Source: Rattus norvegicus
Lineage: Eukaryota; Chordata; Mammalia; Rodentia; Muridae
DNA: 64,000 bases
Reading direction: 5' to 3'
NCBI RefSeq assembly: GCF_036323735.1
Contig: NC_086020.1
Span: forward strand, 127,691,210-127,755,209
The translations under genes and the position numbers were made by a program. Positions 11,756 to 22,425 of this stretch are shown here, piece after piece; the first letter of the stretch is position 1, and every line of letters starts with the position of its first letter. The notes beneath the pieces were generated by a model. The model was not told the DNA's origin and ran no database searches. It saw nothing but the letters and a program-made list of their open reading frames with translations.

Positions 11756-13756
11756 GTGATTCAGGATCAAGGTGTGAGATCTTCAGAAAATTATATGTTA
11801 CGCCAATTCAGCCCTTGGCAATGAAATTAAGATGAAATTAAGATAATTATAAGAGACTGCTAGGGACTTCTTGCATTGAAGACATATAAATGACAGCTTT
11901 TCTGAGGCTCAAGACTTTCCTGCATCCAGAAGCCTCTGCCATCTTGCAGACCTTCATGTTCTTAGTCATAGTAATCTTGCCTTGACAGACTTCTGACTTC
12001 AGTCTTGAACAAACTGCTCCTTTTTGTTATTCTCCTCCACTTCCTCTTCCTCCTCCTCCTTTTCCTCCTTCTCTGTCTTCTCTTATTCTGTGTCATTGAG
12101 TTTTGTTTGTCATTAACTTGAGGCACAGTGCTCTATGACTCCTTGTTTATTCAGTTGTGCTTGTCAACTTTTCTTTTGTTCAACAGAACCCAAATCTATA
12201 GTATTGTTCCACAAAACACAAATTACAACAATTTAAGACCCATTGAGTGTTCTTTTTCAGCCTGTGTGTGAATAATCGGGGCTCTCAATATCAGTGTTTG
12301 GTACTTTTTATACATAATCTGCATTCTATGTTGGTAAATTATATAACTTACTACTTCTTAAAATAGTAATAATAATTTAAAAACTATTCAATACACACTG
12401 GTTTCTAGTCTCATCAATATTTTGGTGATTATTTTCTGGGTCAAATATCTTATTTCTATAAGTTAGTATTTTCATTAATCTCTACTCTGTTGGGTGAAGG
12501 GAAGGAAGAATGTAGATCTCTTTATTCCACAACAAAGAGAATTCCTTAATTTCCTTGTCTATCTAATTTGCTCCATTCCAGTTAATAAAAGAGGAGTCTG
12601 CTATAACTCTGGATATAGCAAGAAAGAATTGGTTTGATTACTTAAAAATGTGATATCCTTACATACTTTCTAAACTTCCAGAAATAAACAAGGATGACTT
12701 ATATTTTGCTCTTCTTTGTGAGTTAGGGCATTGCTTTTCTACTATCCACATAGACAAACAAGTGCAGAACCTCAGTAGCATTTCATCAGTAGGCATCAGT
12801 GTTCACATTTTTGAGGCCAGTAGGTTTAGGAACCCATGCTCTTGGGGGTGGTTTTCCACAGGTGGCATCAGTTGAATGTTGGCTGAGCCAGAGTGACCTT
12901 GGCTAGGGTGAATCAAACACCTGCCACTCAGCTCATACACTAGCGTGTATTGACGTGCTCTGAATCTAACTTATCTTCCTCCTAGGAACTCAGGCTAGAT
13001 TAGGTCTATGTTTTTATGACAGTAGCAGAGGACAGGAACAAAAAAGCCCTCAGGTTCTAGCTTCCTTCAAGGATCTCCATGCAGCATACATGCCCACACC
13101 AGGATGGGTAAAAGCAAGCTACAGGGCCATCTAGTAGCTGAGTGGTCAAGTGCTCCAACAATACATGGTAAAATTCCAGATGCAGAGAGAGGAATTGACT
13201 ATGAATGTATTCAGGTACCACATTCATTGTATACATGAACAAATACATTTGAGAAGTAGACATTGAATGCCCAAAGAGTATAACATTTTCAGAAACAATA
13301 TTGTAGTAATATTGCCATTTGGACGTCTTGTCCCAAATGTGAAGTCAGAACTACTGTGAATGGTTGGTCTAGAAGCACAGCCGAAGACAAAAAAAAAGAG
13401 TTTAGCTAACCGATTTTGAGTAAAGACTGAAAATCATCCATGTTTTCATGTTGGCTCTCTATTCAAAAGAGATGAGTGTGTCACCTGTCTTCTGTTGGAT
13501 TGACAAAGATGGTCAAAAGGTAATAATGGACATGGCTTCAGAGCTCTTTGATATCCTACAAACTTCCAGATTGGGGTATTTCCAAAGGTTCAGTGTCATT
13601 GTATGTAAATTTATTCTTGTTAAGGAGTTATTAAATATTTTCAATTTAGAGTACCTTATATATGTATGTATGCTTATTTTCTTCAAAAATTGTAGTCAAT
13701 AAAGGACCAAACTTTCATAATTGAATTTTGAAATGGTTTCTTCAAAATGATTTTGT
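11756..13756. other. Unassigned intergenic sequence
   Basis: About 2 kb without recognised repeats except a pyrimidine-rich tract at about 12019-12086 (CTCCTCCTCC runs). A TGACCTTGG nuclear-receptor-like half site occurs near 12894, but a single short motif carries little weight. Confidence 0.45.
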
Positions 13757-13980
13757 TTGAGCTGGAGAAATGACTCAGAACTTTAGAGCTCTGACTGCTC
13801 TTGCAGAGGACCATGGTTCAATTGGGAGCATCCACACAGCAACATACCAGTGTCTGTAAGTTCAGTGTCTGTGAATCCAATGCCTTCCCTTGGCCCTCAA
13901 AGGCACTGCACATATGTAGGGAACACAGGCATACCTACAGTCATTCCTACACCTAAAAATAAAAATAAATATTTTTTTAA
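13757..13980 (+). repeat. B3 SINE
   Basis: Head 'gagctggagaaatgactcag' (box A region), 'gctcttgcagaggaccatgg' and 'ggttcaattgggagcatcc' (box B region), then a B3-type body and an A-rich tail with AAAAATAAAAATAAAT. Near full length, moderately diverged. The 3' end runs into the tail without a clear TSD. Confidence 0.8.
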
Positions 13981-14699
13981 AAATGCTCTTATATTTCAGC
14001 AAATTTAAAAGAGAAGTAATTGAGAACATAAATTGCTGTCCTTGTAAACCACAGAGACTAAAGGGACTGCCACTATTGTGCCTAAATTAGAGTGTATATT
14101 CATGAGTTTGAACTATCATAGTAGACTCAACATACTTTTGGGTTATCTAGGTTTATTATTGAATTTATTTTAAATGAAACAATATATAATTCTTATTTTG
14201 GCATAAAGCACAATACAATGACAAAAGCCTGGGGAGAAGCAAATATGTAAAATGTATTATCAATTCTATTTTTTGAAATTAAATAAAATTTTACTATCTG
14301 GATTATATTTTAATAATATTTTATTCTGCATTTAAAAATGTCATACAGTATATTTTTTACCATATTTCTCTCAGCTACTGCTCCAACTCCCTACTCATTC
14401 AATTTCATATTTTTCTCTTGAATTTTAATTGAATAATTATTTTTTATTTTATTTTATTTATTATAAAAATATTTTTGCCACAACATATTTAATAAAATAT
14501 TGAGAGATAGAGAAAGTTCCTCATGTTCCTCAGAGATAACTGAATTATTGATGTTAGTAATGATAATTTTATATTAGTTTTGTACAGAAATGCTGATATA
14601 GCACTGCCACAGACTCCATGCAATCTAGGTAACAGATTAGTGACTCCCCAGCACCATAGATACCTCCACTGGATTCATACGACTGTAATTCAACTGCTC
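13981..14699. other. Very AT-rich unassigned sequence
   Basis: Long A/T runs, for example TTTTATTTTATTTTATTTA near 14440. No gene or repeat family identified. Confidence 0.5.
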
Positions 14700-15062
14700 T
14701 GGACTAGAAAGAATTACAAGAGCTGAAGGGGCTTGAAACCCCATAAGAACAACAGTGCCAACCAACCAGAGCTTCCTGGGACTAAACCACTCTCCAATGA
14801 CCGACTATACATGACTCCAGCTGCATATGTAGCACAGGATGGACTTGTTGGGTACCAGTGGAAGGAGAAGCCCTTGGTCCAGCCATGGATGGACACCCCA
14901 ATGTAGGGGAATGTCAGGGGTGGTGGTGGGAAGGGTGGTGGATGGGGAGGGGAACAACCTTATAGAAGAAGGAGAGGGGGAGGGGATGGGGACTTATGTC
15001 CGGGAAACCAGGAAAGGGAATAACATTTGAAGTGTAAATAAAAAATCCAATAAAAGAAAAAA
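14700..15062 (+). mobile_element. 5'-truncated L1, 3' UTR only
   Basis: Starts inside the L1 3' UTR ('acaagagctgaaggggcttg'), passes through 'accagagcttcctgggacta' and the G-rich tract at about 14905-14990, and ends 'ccaataaaagaaaaaaagg'. The 3' UTR type is older than that of the 1909 L1 (CCAATAAAAG end). No exact TSD is evident. Confidence 0.85.
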
Positions 15063-15077
15063 AGGTAGTAAGAAGAC

Positions 15078-15175
15078 CAGAAGTTGAAGATCTTCCTCAG
15101 TTATACTGAATTTGAGGCCAGCAAGGGTTTTGGGAGACCCTGACTAAAAAGAAATAAAAGAAAATTAAAGGAAAA
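15078..15175 (+). repeat. B1-like or composite SINE, 3' part
   Basis: Contains 'tgaatttgaggccagcaagg' and 'gggagaccctgactaaaaag', matching the B1 right portion (gaggccagcctgg, gagaccctgtctc), followed by an A-rich tail. It lies just downstream of the truncated L1. Only about 100 bp remains. Confidence 0.6.
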
Positions 15176-15990
15176 ATTGTAGGCTTTTGTTATGTGATAT
15201 TTTGATTCTAAGGTTTTAGGTTGATTATTCTCTAACTTATATTCAAATTGATTCTTAAAGTTAATAAGTTTTGGAAATTAAATAAAAGTTAGAATATCAT
15301 TTTGGTATGATATACTGTGAAAAGACCATCAAGTTATAAAAGTATTGAGTTGATCAAGCTGTGAAATATGACATCTGTTGATGGCCTTTCTTCAGAGGAG
15401 AGAATTCTGTATAATAATATCAATGATCTTAATTTGTTTGCTACACTAAGCTACATAATGCCATAAAAGCTCACACAGGCATTGTTTAGATTAAGTGGAG
15501 ATGTATTAATTTCATTTGATTTCTGAAATTAAAAGTGAATCTTCAAAACCTAGGTTATGTATCTTGCATTCATATAAAAAAATAACTAAAAATCTTCATA
15601 GAGTTAGAGAAAGCCTTCAAAGTGAAGAAAATTTAAGCAGAAAGAGTAAAGAGGAGCCTTAAGGATTTGACTTTTTAAAAGTCAAATATGAGAAAACATT
15701 TTTTTATGTATGTGAGTGTACTAAAACACACTTGGCAAATTTTCCAAAAACTTGCAAAACAAGGAAATATATTCAGGAGAACACTGCACAATAATTAGTG
15801 GATCTATTAGGAATGCCAATATCTAATAACAACCCCAGAAAAATAAGGCAAAAAAAGAAAGAAATTAAAAATACTTTAAATGGTGTACATTTACAATAAC
15901 TTAATGATGGTTTCCAGAAGGCCCAAAAGATTTTTGTAAGAAGTGACTTTTTAAAAAATATATTTTACTCACGTTTAGTTTTTATTAAAT
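15176..15990. other. Unassigned AT-rich sequence
   Basis: No recognised feature. The last 15 bases upstream of the ID element form its left TSD. Confidence 0.5.
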
Positions 15991-16005
15991 AAAAACAGTA
16001 GATAT
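15991..16005. repeat. Left TSD of the ID element
   Basis: AAAAACAGTAGATAT, repeated exactly at 16094-16108 after the ID A tail. Confidence 0.93.
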
Positions 16006-16093
16006 GGGGCTGGGGATTTAGCTCAGTGGTAGAGCGCTTACCTAGGAACCGCAAGGCCCTGGGTTCGGTCCCAGCTCCGAAAAAAAAAACCAA
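16006..16093 (+). repeat. ID SINE (BC1 / tRNA-Ala derived)
   Basis: Sharp match to the ID consensus: GGGGCTGGGGATTTAGCTCA, box A TAGCTCAGTGGTAGAGC, then GCAAGGCCCTGGGTTCGGTCC with box B GGTTCGGTCCC, and an A tail. Flanked by exact 15-bp TSDs (AAAAACAGTAGATAT) at 15991-16005 and 16094-16108. One C is missing from the CCCC after box B. Low divergence and intact TSDs point to a young insertion, typical of rat. Confidence 0.97.
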
Positions 16094-16108
16094 AAAAACA
16101 GTAGATAT
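16094..16108. repeat. Right TSD of the ID element
   Basis: Exact copy of 15991-16005. The boundary with the A tail is ambiguous by one or two A residues. Confidence 0.93.
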
Positions 16109-16928
16109 AAGCAACTATAAGTTGAATCCATATATGAGAATATATAATAAATCTTTGATTATAACAGCATATTTCAGTGTTTTATCATGCACTAAGTATA
16201 TTTTTATAATCTCTCTTCCAGAGATAAGTAGTGATTCTTAAATCATTTTTATCTACAAAATGCTGAGTTCTGTCATAGCATCTTCATATGCATATTTCAT
16301 TATCCTTTGCTCTTTTTAAATTTAAAATTGCCCATACAATTTTAAAATTTCATAAGAGTAAAGTAAAATTCTTAAATTCTTAGAGATAAAAGGCAACACA
16401 TTTCACCTATGAAAACAAAAACAAATTAAGATAAAATGTGCCTGCAGATCATTCACGGGATCTGGAAAAAGATGTCTTCAACTATCTGAACTGTAAACAT
16501 ACATGAAAGCCAAAGAAGAGACATCTAGACATTCATGGTCTGCATGCATATACATAGTATTCATCTCATGAATAAGAACAATAAAAGAAACCATGGAGTA
16601 ATAAGTAAGAAAAGTGGGACTTTCTCTATGGAAGGAGACTTAAGTTTGTAGTCTAGAAAAGGGTATCTCAGGATAGCCACAGAATACTGAATAGAGAGAG
16701 CAGGTAGTTTTATTCATGCTACCAGTGGAAGACAGAGGACTTCAAGAGTCTCCACAAAATATCCAAAATGAATCTCATAAATCCATCCAGATTATGATGA
16801 GATTGAATCATAGGGTGAGAGAGAATGTTTGAGGGTGAATTGATAATCACCCAATTGAAGAGATGCCACATTGAATCTGAACTTTCACAAGCATGAAAAG
16901 CTGAGCAAATCATGAAATATCAATATCA
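16109..16928. other. Unassigned sequence
   Basis: No recognised repeat or gene. Confidence 0.5.
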
Positions 16929-16929
16929 T

Positions 16930-17402
16930 CCCATTAGAATAGATCTCTCCTGAGAAACACATCCAGAGCATGTCCAATACAGAGCTCAATGCTAGCAGCA
17001 AACCACTGAACTGAAAACAGGACCCTGTATAGGGGAACTAAAGGAAGGATTAAAAGAGTTGAAGGGACTTGCCACCCCGTAAGAACAACAATGCAAACCA
17101 ACCAGAGCTTCCAGGGACTAAACCACTGCCGAAAGACTATACTGACTTTGATCCATGACTCCAACCGCATATGTAGCAGATAATAGCCTTGTTGGGGCAC
17201 CAGTGGAAGGGGAACCCCTTGGTCCTGCCAAGGTTGGACCCCCAGTGCAGGGGAATGTTGGAGTTGGGGGTAAGGGACATGGATGGGGGGAACGTCCATA
17301 TTGGGGAGGGGGTAGGGATGTGGCTTATGGACAGGAAACCGGGAAAGGGAATACCATTTGAAATGTAAGTAAAGAAATATATCTAATAAAAAATTTAAAA
17401 AA
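16930..17402 (+). mobile_element. 5'-truncated L1, 3' UTR only
   Basis: Begins in the 3' UTR near 'tagatctctcctgagaaaca' and continues through 'ccagagcttccagggactaa', 'agtggaaggggaacccct' and a G-rich tract (about 17250-17320) to an ATCTAATAAAAAATTTAAAA tail. The flanks GAAATATCAATATCAT (16914) and GAATATCAGATATT (17403) look like a diverged TSD but are not identical. Confidence 0.88.
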
Positions 17403-17499
17403 GAATATCAGATATTGTTTATATATAAAAGATGCTGACACACTTTAAAATGCAAGTAATACAAACTCTATATGAACTACTATATAATTCTAGTGGAAG

Positions 17500-17695
17500 A
17501 AAATACGTGTGTTTGTGAATGTGTGTGTATGTTGTTTGTATTAATGTGCATATACATGTATTTATATATCTGAATGTTTGTATTTGTATGTGCTAGTATA
17601 TATGTGTGCATTTGTGCTTATGTATATGTTATGTTTGTATGAATATGTGTGTTTTTATACGTGTTTATGTGTGTGTATGCTTATGCATTTTTTAT
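17500..17695. repeat. Degenerate TG/TA-rich simple repeat
   Basis: About 200 bp of alternating purine-pyrimidine sequence (TGTG, TATG, TGTATATG variants) without long perfect runs, as in an old, decaying microsatellite. Confidence 0.8.
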
Positions 17696-20165
17696 AGGTG
17701 TACCTGCTTTAGTTGGAGGAAAACATGATAATAAAAACCAGTCCATTTCCTAAGTTTTCCTTTGGTAAGAGCATAGACAATGCACATTAGTGAATGAACA
17801 ATAAAGAATAGAATATACCTGTGGCTTAAAAATACAAGTAGAGGGAACTACTTGAATTGCTGAATGCACCAAGATGGGATTGACAATTTGAAAGAGAGAG
17901 GAATAAAAAAAAAGAAATTCTGGTATCTGTGCATAGTTCATGAAACTTGAATCTTTCAGTAATAACAGAATGTAGATAAAAACAAAAATGACTTTTGAAA
18001 TTCTCCTCTTATTACCCCTTTCTGGCTTCCTGACCTCTACCACTCCTACATTTACTTGGACAAATATATTCTCTAATTGAAACACAATGGCTGGATTTCA
18101 CATCAAGAAACAAGGAGGGAAGTTTTGTTTAATAAACAAGTGACCTAAAGACAGCACTTGAAGGAGAAGTATGTGGTAACATGAGGGCATGTCTTCAGGG
18201 AAACCATCCTTTCCCAGATAAAGAGACCTCCAGAAATGAGTACCATGAATGTAAGCAGAGTGGTTCTGTTCTTGCACACATGCAGAAGCATGACTCTGTT
18301 GCATGTTTTCTAACAAGCTCCTCTGAGAAGCTATGAAGGGAGAGAAAAATGATTACTCTATATGTCCAATTGATTTTGCCTCTCTTGTGGAGTGTGTCAA
18401 ATAAATTGCATTTTTCCTGAGCCCATTTAGGTGGAGTATTATCCTGCTGTGTTCCTTTGGATCCTGTACAGATTTTTGATTGCTGAATTGTAACACTAAT
18501 CATAATAATTATCTATATAATAAGTTCACAATATGAATTGTTACAGATGGTCACATTTTCTATCACAGAGTAATCAAGCCTATTTGTACAATCTACTTGC
18601 TCCCGGATAAAACAAAGAACAACATGCAAGTTTCTGTATATTCATCACACATTGTAAGTGGTAATTTAGGTCTAGTGTATCAGAGAAATGAGATATGATA
18701 AGACAAAGTGCTAAAGAACTTTCAACAAAAGCATGTTTGGATTTCAGTAGTAGTTTTACAGATATTATCATTCTATATCCGATTAAATACTAAAGAGCTG
18801 TTTTCACACAGTGAGCAATTCTTCTTCCCTATCTATAATCTGAAATTCATTTTGACAGTGGAGGAGAGGTAAATGAATTATAATTCAATATAAAAGCAAT
18901 ATAAATATAAGGTGCTGAAACAGAATGTGGAACATATTTGTGACCTGAACAAAAATGTTTTTCAGGCACTGTCTTCAGCTGGAGGCAGTTTGCATTTTCT
19001 GTCCCTTTTACAATTGCTAAGTGAATTTAGTTAAGGAGTTGAATGTGGTTGCCTACACAGTGGGGTAAAAACTATGGCATTGCCTGGATTCTTTACTTGT
19101 ACATTTTTGTTGCTGACTTTGAAACTTGACTTAACCGTTCTTACCAACATTTTCCCTGGCAATGCCAGGGAAATTTCATTGCAGCAAAGGGAATAAATAT
19201 TACTTCCCTTTCAACTTTAATTTACGATTTCATCTAAGTCAAAGCAGACTTTTGCTTATGATGGTAAACATACAAAGGTATGCTAGCAAGCCTAGCTGAA
19301 TGGTCTGTGCTATATATCTGTAAAACTTATGAACAGATGCATATATTAATGTTCATCCATTACTTATGCATATTTATATTGGTATCTGTGTCATGTGCAT
19401 ATATGAAACAAAAGTATTCATTTGAGAAAACAGAGAAGCCATTGATGCATTTTAAATCTAATAGTAAATAACAAAGTTAATAAATTTTCTGCTTCATTTA
19501 ATTCCTGATAGTTAGCTAAATGACTTTTAAATGTTTGATAATTTAATGTCAATATTATTTTTGCCAGATTTCAAAGGCTGCAGATTGTAGTATATAGCAT
19601 ATATATATAGGTCTCAAAATATCTAAATCTATGTGCTTTTTTCTCTCTTTAGCTTCAAATATGTGCATTTTCCAAAAAAACATTAGTTTTCATCTGTTAC
19701 ATATTAATTTCTGTAGATTTTAATAATAAAAGTTACAGGAACATCCATTTATTCTGTGTTTACCCTCCCAAGTTTTCTGACATGGGTTCTCTGTGAAATA
19801 TTGACAGTTGTTACAGAATTATATAGATAGTACAAATATCACTCATATTTTCATATTAGGAAGTTGAGAATTAATTCCCCTAATTAATTTGTCCTACCCA
19901 TGTCTTTATTTTTTTTAATTAAAAAAATATATTTTAATGACATTTGTACGTATCAAGAAGCATTTTGATAGACTTGGGTCAAAATTAGTACTAAATAGAA
20001 CCAATGTGAACTAGATAGACTTGAATATTTTGGCGGTTGGGCTGGTGAGTTTATTGCTAATTAAATGAGGGAGTGCAGAGCTATTTTATGTTTGGACCCC
20101 TTAGAGGATTTATGTGAAGGCTTGCTTGACACAAAGGGTGATGTGGTGGTCAAACTGACCTTGAG
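17696..20165. other. Unassigned, mostly unique sequence
   Basis: About 2.5 kb free of recognised repeats. Minus frames of 111 and 102 codons (17750-18085, 18195-18503) show no domain or codon bias. A perfect short palindrome lies at 19151-19173. The block around 18960-19260 is less AT-rich than its surroundings and looks single-copy. Confidence 0.45.
19151..19173. other. Perfect inverted repeat, 10-bp arms
   Basis: TTTCCCTGGC, then AAT, then GCCAGGGAAA. It could be a short cruciform or a dimeric binding site. The core CTGGC-N3-GCCAG resembles two NFI half-sites but with 3-bp instead of the usual 5-bp spacing. Confidence 0.8.
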
Positions 20166-20171
20166 GTGCCC

Positions 20172-20814
20172 TTTTTTTTTAATCTTTATTAACTTAAGTA
20201 TTTCTTATTTACATTTCGATTGTTATTCCCCTTCCCAGTTTCCCGGCCACCATCCCCCTAACCCCTCCCCCTCCCCTTCTATCTGTGCTTCCCCTCCCCA
20301 TCCTCCCCCCATTACCGCCCTCCTCCCACACAATCACGTTCACTAGGTGTTCAGTCTTGGCAGGAACAAGGGCTTCCCCTTCCACTGGTGCTCTTACTAG
20401 GCTATTCATTGCTACCTATGAGGTTGGAGCCCAGGGTCAGTCCATGTATAGTCTTTGGGTAGTGGCTTAGTCCCTGGAAGCTCTGGTTGGTTGGCATTGT
20501 TGTTCATATGGGGTCTCGAGCCCCTTCAAGCTCTTCCAGTCCTTTCTCTGATTCCTTCAACGGGGGTCCCGTTCTCAGTTCAGTGGTTTGCTGCTGGCAT
20601 TCGCCTCTGTATTTGCTGTATTCTTGCTGTGTCTCTCAGGAGAGACCTACATCCGGCTCCTGTCGGCCTGCACTTCTTTGCTTCATCTATCTTATCTAGT
20701 TTGGTGGTTGTATATGTATGAGTCACATGTGGGGCAGGCTCTGAATGGGTGTTCCTTCTGCTTCTGTACTAAACTTTGCCTCCCTATTCCCAGCCAAGGG
20801 TATTCTTGTTCCTC
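20172..20814 (-). mobile_element. Antisense L1 3' end, copy 1 of a tandem pair
   Basis: Poly-T (20172-20180), then the reverse of a young rat L1 3' UTR: AATCTTTATTAACTT, the C-rich complement of the purine tract (about 20230-20330), 'cttccccttccactggtgct' and on to 'gccaagggtattcttgttcc'. It stops exactly where the poly-T of the second copy begins. No coding sequence is included. Plus-strand open frames here are shadows. Confidence 0.92.
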
Positions 20815-21813
20815 TTTTTTTTTTTTTTTTTTATTAACTTGAGTATTTCTTATATACATTTCGAGTGTTATTCCCTTTCCCGGTTTCCGGGCAAACATCC
20901 CCCTCCCCCCTCCCCTTCCTTATGGGTGTTCCCCTCCCAACCCTCCCCCCATTGCCGCCCTCCCCCCATAGACTAGTTCACTGTGGGTTCAGTCTTAGCA
21001 GGACCCAGGGCTTCCCCTTCCACTGGTGCTCTTACTAGGATATTCATTGCTACCTATGGGGTCAGAGTCCAGGGTCAGTCCATGTATAGTCTTTAGGTAG
21101 TGGCTTAGTCCCTGGAAGCTCTGGTTGCTTGGCATTGTTGTACTTTTGGGGTCTCGAGCCCCTTCAAGCTCTTCCAGTTCTTTCTCTGATTCCTTCAATA
21201 GGGGACCTATTCTCAGTTCAGTGGTTTGCTGCTGGCATTCGCCTCTATATTTGCTGTATTCTGGCTGTGTCTCTCAGGAGCGATCTACATCCGGCTCCTG
21301 TCGGTCTGCACTTCTTTGCTTCATCCATCTTGTCTAATTGGGTGGCTGTATATGTATGGGCCACATGTGGGGCAGGCTCTGAATGGGTGTTCCTTCAGTC
21401 TCTGTTTTAATCTTTGCCTCTCCCTTCCCTGCCAAGGGTATTCTTTTTCCTCTTTTAAAGAAGGAGTGAAGCATTCACATTTTGATCATCCGTCTTGAGT
21501 TTCATTTGTTCTAGGCATCTAGGGTAATTCAAGCATTTGGGCTAATAGCCACTTATCAATGAGTGCATACCATGTATATCTTTCTGTGATTGGGTTACCT
21601 CACTCAGGATGACATTTTCCAGTTCCAACCATTTGCCTATGAATTTCATAAAGTCATTGTTTTTGATAGCTGAGTAATATTCCATTGTGTAGATGTTCCA
21701 CATTTTCTGTATTCATTCCTCTGTTGAAGGGCATCTGGGTTCTTTCCAGCTTCTGGCTATTATAAATAAGCCTGCTATGAATATAGTGGAGCACGTGTCT
21801 TTGTTATATGTTT
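20815..21813 (-). mobile_element. Antisense L1 3' end, copy 2 of a tandem pair
   Basis: An 18-base poly-T at 20815-20832, then a full 3' UTR and the C-terminal end of ORF2 in reverse ('gctgagtaatattccattgt', 'catctgggttctttccagct'). It is 5'-truncated near 21813, just after GTCTTTGTTATATGTT. Length is about 1 kb. It is similar to copy 1 but not identical in the purine-tract region. Confidence 0.93.
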
Positions 21814-22114
21814 ACCTATGTCTTTAAAAAAGCCAAAGTGTCTATCTTCTCATTCCAAGGTCAGAGATCTTCCACATAGCTCTTTTCAGGAAAGTGTTCA
21901 AGAGTCTTATGGTCATGGGTTTAGATCTACAATCATCTAATATTTCCTTTATAGCTGAATTTACTGGCATGCAAATACAGAATGGAATTTGTCAATGATG
22001 CACTCACATAGTAATGATAAAAGCAGCAAGATGGTAAAACTCTTTGAAAGAATATTTCAGAACATCGGTATGTGAACATCCTTAAAGGATTTAATGTAAG
22101 TTATTGAGAGGGGG

Positions 22115-22425
22115 CTAAGAGTAAAGTGCTTTGCATAATGCAGGAAGAACTCAGCTTATTTCCTGTACCCATTTAAAAGGGCCAATCATGGTGGCACATG
22201 CCTGTTATCCCAGATTTGAGTCACAATATAATTTCTGGAGCTTGTTGGGCAGACAGTCCAACAACAAAAATAGGTAAGATCCAGGTTCAATGGAAGACAC
22301 TACTTTTATAAAAAGCTGATGAGTGATAGAAGATACCTGATGTTGACCACGGGCTTCCACATACACCTGTAAACAATTGTACAAACATGCATGAGCATAC
22401 AATAATAAACAAAGGCTAAATGTAT
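22115..22425 (+). repeat. B4 SINE (tRNA-B1 composite)
   Basis: A degraded tRNA-like head (from about 22115), a B1-like middle 'ccaatcatggtggcacatgc', then 'aggtaagatccaggttcaat' and a B4-style tail 'gatgttgaccacgggcttcc' followed by an ACATGCATGAGCATAC run and AATAAACAAA. The order fits B4. Confidence 0.65.

Noticed and set aside
16006..16093. Possible tRNA gene, because of clear A and B boxes
   Set aside because: It is an ID SINE: no tRNA cloverleaf 3' half, an A tail and TSDs are present.
17750..18503. Overlapping minus frames considered as a processed pseudogene
   Set aside because: No recognisable protein family, no poly(A) tail and no TSD.
20065..21498. Cluster of plus frames with similar proteins (for example MGSGLVPGSSG and GIVVHMGSRAPSSSS)
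   Set aside because: The same text recurs at 5.8, 20.5, 21.1 and 63.5 kb because it is the reverse of the L1 3' UTR, not a gene family.
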